Translations under genes and position numbers: made by a program
Source of the DNA: Pirellulales bacterium
GTDB lineage: Bacteria > Planctomycetota > Planctomycetia > Pirellulales > Thermoguttaceae
DNA: 8,702 nt
Assembly: GCA_030605745.1 (NCBI GenBank)
Contig: JAUWHT010000293.1
Span: forward strand, 1-8,702
Direction: 5' to 3'
Shown: positions 6,550-8,702 of the stretch, piece after piece
Numbering within the stretch: the first letter of the stretch is position 1
Layout: each line of letters opens with the position of its first letter
The notes under the pieces: model-generated
Told to the model about the DNA's origin: nothing
Seen by the model: the letters and a program-made list of their open reading frames with translations, nothing else
Databases searched by the model: none

Positions 6550-6619
6550 TGTAGGAGGCGACTCTGTCGGCGACTGGGCTAGATTAGCGGTATAGTCGCC
6601 GACAGAGTCGCCTCCTACA
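6550..6619. repeat. R4 palindrome with 26-bp perfect arms between the paralogues
   Basis: The left arm 6550-6575 (TGTAGGAGGCGAC then TCTGTCGGCGACT) is the exact reverse complement of the right arm 6594-6619. The 18-base loop can form its own small hairpin, GCTA-GAT-TAGC (6578-6588). It fills most of the 97-base gap between the two barrel genes and ends where the ribosome site of the second gene begins. The left arm contains a perfect AGGAGG and the right arm its complement CCTCCT. It could attenuate read-through or limit translation of the downstream gene. Confidence 0.9.
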
Positions 6620-6625
6620 AGAGGA
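6619..6625 (+). promoter_or_regulatory. Ribosome binding site of the second barrel gene
   Basis: AAGAGGA at 6619-6625 lies 10 bases before the ATG at 6636. It starts on the last base of the R4 right arm, so the folded stem would abut the ribosome site and may influence initiation. Confidence 0.6.
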
Positions 6626-6635
6626 TTTTCGCCCG

Positions 6636-7643
6636 ATGAATTCCCAGACACCCTCGTTGGGTCGCTTGGTCCTTGCCTTGGTCGCAAGTTTGTGTGCAGG
6701 CTCGGTTTCCGCCCAGGTGGTCCGCTTGCCGGCGGTGTTGCCGTCCGAGGAGTCGCCCGCGGGCCGGCTGGTTTCGCACCCTGATTCGTCGGCCGAGTTG
6801 TTGCAGGCACCCGGCGAGGCTGACTTGCCGGCCCAGTTCGAGCGTCCACCCGACGCTCGGCCCGGTGTGTTCCAGAAGCTGATCTTTGACGCCGCGTGGC
6901 TGGCTCCGGGCGGTGGTGACGGCTTCGGGATGACCGACCTGGAGTTGAAGGCCGTACTAGCCTTTCCGTTTCCTTCGCGTGGCTCGCCGCTGATTGTCAC
7001 GCCCGGGTTTGCGGTTCATTACTTGGACGGTCCAGCCGGGGGTGACTTGCCGCCGCGGGTTTACGATGCGTATGCCCAGTTCCGTTGGATGCACCGCGTA
7101 TCACCGCGGTTGGGCATCGACCTGGCCGTTACGCCGGGCGTCTTCAGCGACTTCGAGCAAAGCACCGACGAGGCTATCCGGATTGCCGGCCACGGCGTGG
7201 CCATGCTCAACTGGACACCCAGGCTGAAGGCGGTGCTGGGTGCGGCGTACCTCGATCGAGAAGACATCGACGTGTTGCCCATCGGCGGATTGATCTGGAC
7301 GCCACACGACGATTTGAAGCTTGAATTGGTCTTTCCACGGCCGCGGATCGCGCGAAGGATCTATTGGAGTGGCGTATACTCGGACGACACTGAAGACTGG
7401 ATCTTTATCGCCGGTGAATTGGGCGGGGATGCCTGGGCCATCGCCCGGGCAAACGGCGACAACGACGTGTTCAACTATCGCGACTTCCGCATCACGCTGG
7501 GCGTAGAACACAAATCGATCCGCGGGCTGGACGGCCGAATAGAAGCCGGCTACGTCTTCGGACGGAAAATACAGTACGCCAGTGCTACACCAGATATCGA
7601 GCCCACAAGCACGGTCATGCTCCGTGCAGGGGTAACCTACTAG
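6636..7643 (+). CDS. Predicted outer-membrane beta-barrel protein (paralogue 2, DUF6268-like)
   Basis: This encodes 335 residues. Residues 1-26 are a signal peptide (R10, hydrophobic 11-20, cleavage after SVSA before QVV). A shorter variable segment (27-75) replaces the long proline-rich linker of its neighbour. The barrel region shares with paralogue 1 VTPGFAVH (121-128), RVYDAY (141-146), GVFSDF (168-173), YLDR (205-208), LPIGGLIW (214-221), FPRPRIARR (233-241) and the terminal strand L-R-A-G-V-T-Y with an aromatic last residue. The two genes are thus a tandem duplication that has diverged widely in sequence but kept the fold and order of motifs. A start at ATG 6636 fits both the signal peptide and the ribosome site. 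The function is unknown; an outer-membrane location is inferred from the signal peptide, strand pattern and C-terminal signature. The TAG stop touches an R1 palindrome. Confidence 0.85.
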   Translation: MNSQTPSLGRLVLALVASLCAGSVSAQVVRLPAVLPSEESPAGRLVSHPDSSAELLQAPGEADLPAQFERPPDARPGVFQKLIFDAAWLAPGGGDGFGMTDLELKAVLAFPFPSRGSPLIVTPGFAVHYLDGPAGGDLPPRVYDAYAQFRWMHRVSPRLGIDLAVTPGVFSDFEQSTDEAIRIAGHGVAMLNWTPRLKAVLGAAYLDREDIDVLPIGGLIWTPHDDLKLELVFPRPRIARRIYWSGVYSDDTEDWIFIAGELGGDAWAIARANGDNDVFNYRDFRITLGVEHKSIRGLDGRIEAGYVFGRKIQYASATPDIEPTSTVMLRAGVTY

Positions 7644-7733
7644 TTTAGCCGCCGGGCTTGCCCGGCGCGTTGTTGGATCGTCACTTCGGTCCAACGCCAA
7701 CGCCAACGCGCCGGGCAAGCCCGGCGGCTAAAC
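7643..7733. repeat. R1 palindrome, copy b, filling the gap between convergent genes
   Basis: The arms 7643-7672 and 7704-7733 are perfect 30-bp reverse complements and identical to the arms of copy a. The 31-base loop differs from copy a: it holds a secondary hairpin (TTGGATCG against CGGTCCAA, one G-T pair) and hexamer repeats of CAACGC leading into the right arm. The left arm begins on the G of the TAG stop of the barrel gene, and the right arm ends 8 bases before the stop of the opposing dehydrogenase gene. A two-way transcription end point is the natural reading, although it lacks a T tract. Confidence 0.92.
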
Positions 7734-7741
7734 GGGCGAAT

Positions 7742-8608
7742 TCATCGCAGCCCCAATTCGCGCCGGATGAACCAGTCGCGAAGGCGGTCAGGCGCCCACT
7801 TGATGGCCCGAAAGGCCAGATGGGTCGTCAGGCCCACTGGATAACGGGTTTTCGGGCGGCGGGCGGAAAGGGCGTGGACCACGACGCGGACCACCTTTTC
7901 GACAGGCATTGCCGTATCGGCCAGTTGTTCGGTCGCGGCGCGCATGGCGTCCAGGTCGGCCTGGTAGAGTTCGAGGTCCTCGGGCGAGGCGCTGCCGGTC
8001 AACTCGTCTCCGGCCGCACGCGACTTCTCCCAGATCGGGGTGACCACGTTGCACGGCTCGATCAGCGAAACTGTGATTCCCCAGTTACGCAGTTCAACGC
8101 GCAGCGCGTCGGCAATCGCCTCCAGTGCGTGCTTCGAGATCGAGTACGGCCCCAGAAAAGGTATCGAAATTCGACCGTTGAACGAGCCCATCAGCACGAT
8201 GCGTCCCCGCCCGACACGCAGCAACGGCAAGAACGCCTGGGTAACGGCGATTTGTCCGACCACGTTTACCTCGAGTTGTCTGCGGATTTCCTCAATGGGC
8301 ACGATTTCCAGCGGCCCGGCGACCACGATTCCCGCGTTGTTGATCAGGCCCGCCAGCCCGGCCTTACCCACCGCATTGCTGACGGTTCTTGCCGCATCCT
8401 GGATCGACTGCCCATCGGTCACGTCGATCAGCACGGGGCTGAGCCGCTGTGACGCCCGGGCTTGCAACCGCTGCCCGTCGGCTTCGGCTCGCACCCCGGC
8501 AAACACGCGATAGCCTTGCCTGTCAAGTTTGATTGCACAGGCGGCACCGATGCCGGTTGATGCGCCGGTGATAACCACTGCCGGAGATTTGTTGGTGGGA
8601 GCGGACAT
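7742..8608 (-). CDS. Short-chain dehydrogenase/reductase (SDR), NAD(P)-dependent
   Basis: This is a 288-residue classical SDR with a Rossmann fold. Visible motifs are the cofactor loop TGASTGIG (14-21), the adenine-contacting D62-V63, NNAG (90-93), the structural N115, and the catalytic S142, Y155 and K159 in YSISK. The motif after beta-6, IEPCNVVTPIW (183-193), has Cys where P-G is usual. The sequence FAGVRAEADGQRL (36-48), with R40 after beta-2, resembles SDRs acting on steroids, retinoids or other hydrophobic alcohols, and a basic residue there often favours NADP(H); the real substrate cannot be read from sequence. The C-terminal 50 residues are basic and amphipathic but show no membrane helix. 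A good ribosome site (AGAGGT, 7-base spacer) supports the start. It stands alone on the - strand, converging on the barrel gene, with an R1 palindrome upstream and another downstream. Confidence 0.93.
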   Translation of the reverse strand: MSAPTNKSPAVVITGASTGIGAACAIKLDRQGYRVFAGVRAEADGQRLQARASQRLSPVLIDVTDGQSIQDAARTVSNAVGKAGLAGLINNAGIVVAGPLEIVPIEEIRRQLEVNVVGQIAVTQAFLPLLRVGRGRIVLMGSFNGRISIPFLGPYSISKHALEAIADALRVELRNWGITVSLIEPCNVVTPIWEKSRAAGDELTGSASPEDLELYQADLDAMRAATEQLADTAMPVEKVVRVVVHALSARRPKTRYPVGLTTHLAFRAIKWAPDRLRDWFIRRELGLR

Positions 8609-8615
8609 TGAATTG

Positions 8616-8621
8616 ACCTCT
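8616..8621 (-). promoter_or_regulatory. Ribosome binding site of the SDR gene
   Basis: On the - strand, AGAGGT ends 7 bases before the ATG at 8608. This is the best-spaced Shine-Dalgarno site in the window and fixes the start of the SDR gene. Confidence 0.65.
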
Positions 8622-8631
8622 ATGAAAATCC

Positions 8632-8702
8632 GTTTAGCCGCCGGGCTTGCCCGGCGCGTTGGTGGGTGTCAATACGCTCGAACGCAAACGCGCCGGGCAA
8701 GC
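8632..8702. repeat. R1 palindrome, copy c, truncated by the window edge
   Basis: The left arm 8632-8661 is identical over 30 bases to the left arms of copies a and b. After a different 25-base loop, the right arm starts at 8687 (AACGCGCCGGGCAAGC) and runs off the window. The flank CCGTTTAG at its left end is the complement of CTAAACGG found at the right ends of copies a and b, suggesting the full unit runs from CCGTTTAG to CTAAACGG. It lies just upstream of the SDR ribosome site, so here the element is at a 5' side. Confidence 0.88.

Noticed and set aside
7643..7733. Insertion sequence or transposon ends
   Set aside because: The inverted arms are only 31 bases apart, with no transposase and no visible target-site duplication, so a REP/MITE-like element is the most that can be said.

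Overview
This is a GC-rich bacterial chromosomal segment, most plausibly from the Planctomycetota (Pirellulales-like). I infer this from the protein families: two secreted or outer-membrane paralogues resembling a planctomycete-rich family of unknown function, a secreted toroid-fold protein, and a large repeat protein built on G-N-D-x-Y motifs. The abundant dispersed palindromic repeats fit the same picture. The lineage is inferred from style; no marker gene is present.

Layout. (1) Positions 1-184 hold the 3' end of an unidentified gene, followed by a 322-base gap with small repeat remnants and a candidate promoter. (2) Positions 507-4179 hold two secreted-protein genes on the + strand: a 777-residue protein with about 12 G-N-D-x-Y repeats, then a 432-residue protein with a terpenoid-cyclase-like toroid signature. 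(3) Positions 4256-5032 (-) encode a biotin protein ligase (birA, catalytic type without an N-terminal DNA-binding domain), which converges on the second secreted-protein gene. (4) Positions 5033-5398 are a divergent intergenic region with a G/C-rich repeat cluster. (5) Positions 5399-7643 (+) hold two tandem paralogous genes for predicted outer-membrane beta-barrel proteins. (6) Positions 7742-8608 (-) encode a classical short-chain dehydrogenase/reductase that converges on the second barrel gene.

The most striking feature is not one gene but the repeats. At least three families of nested palindromes (called R1, R2 and R4 here), plus an R1-related cluster (R3), sit at or inside gene ends. 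Every complete gene has a palindrome within about 12 bases of its stop codon. In two cases (the 777-residue protein and the toroid protein) the repeat encodes the last 25-35 residues. The stop codons of the 777-residue gene and of birA lie in repeat sequence, and the stop of the second barrel gene touches a repeat arm. These elements probably act as transcript 3'-end structures, transcription insulators or mobile REP/MITE-like sequences; which of these is not decided by the sequence.

The genes do not form one pathway. The secreted pair (507-4179) and the barrel pair (5399-7643) look like two small envelope-related units, with housekeeping birA and an oxidoreductase beside them. I see no rRNA, tRNA, CRISPR array, transposase or defence system.
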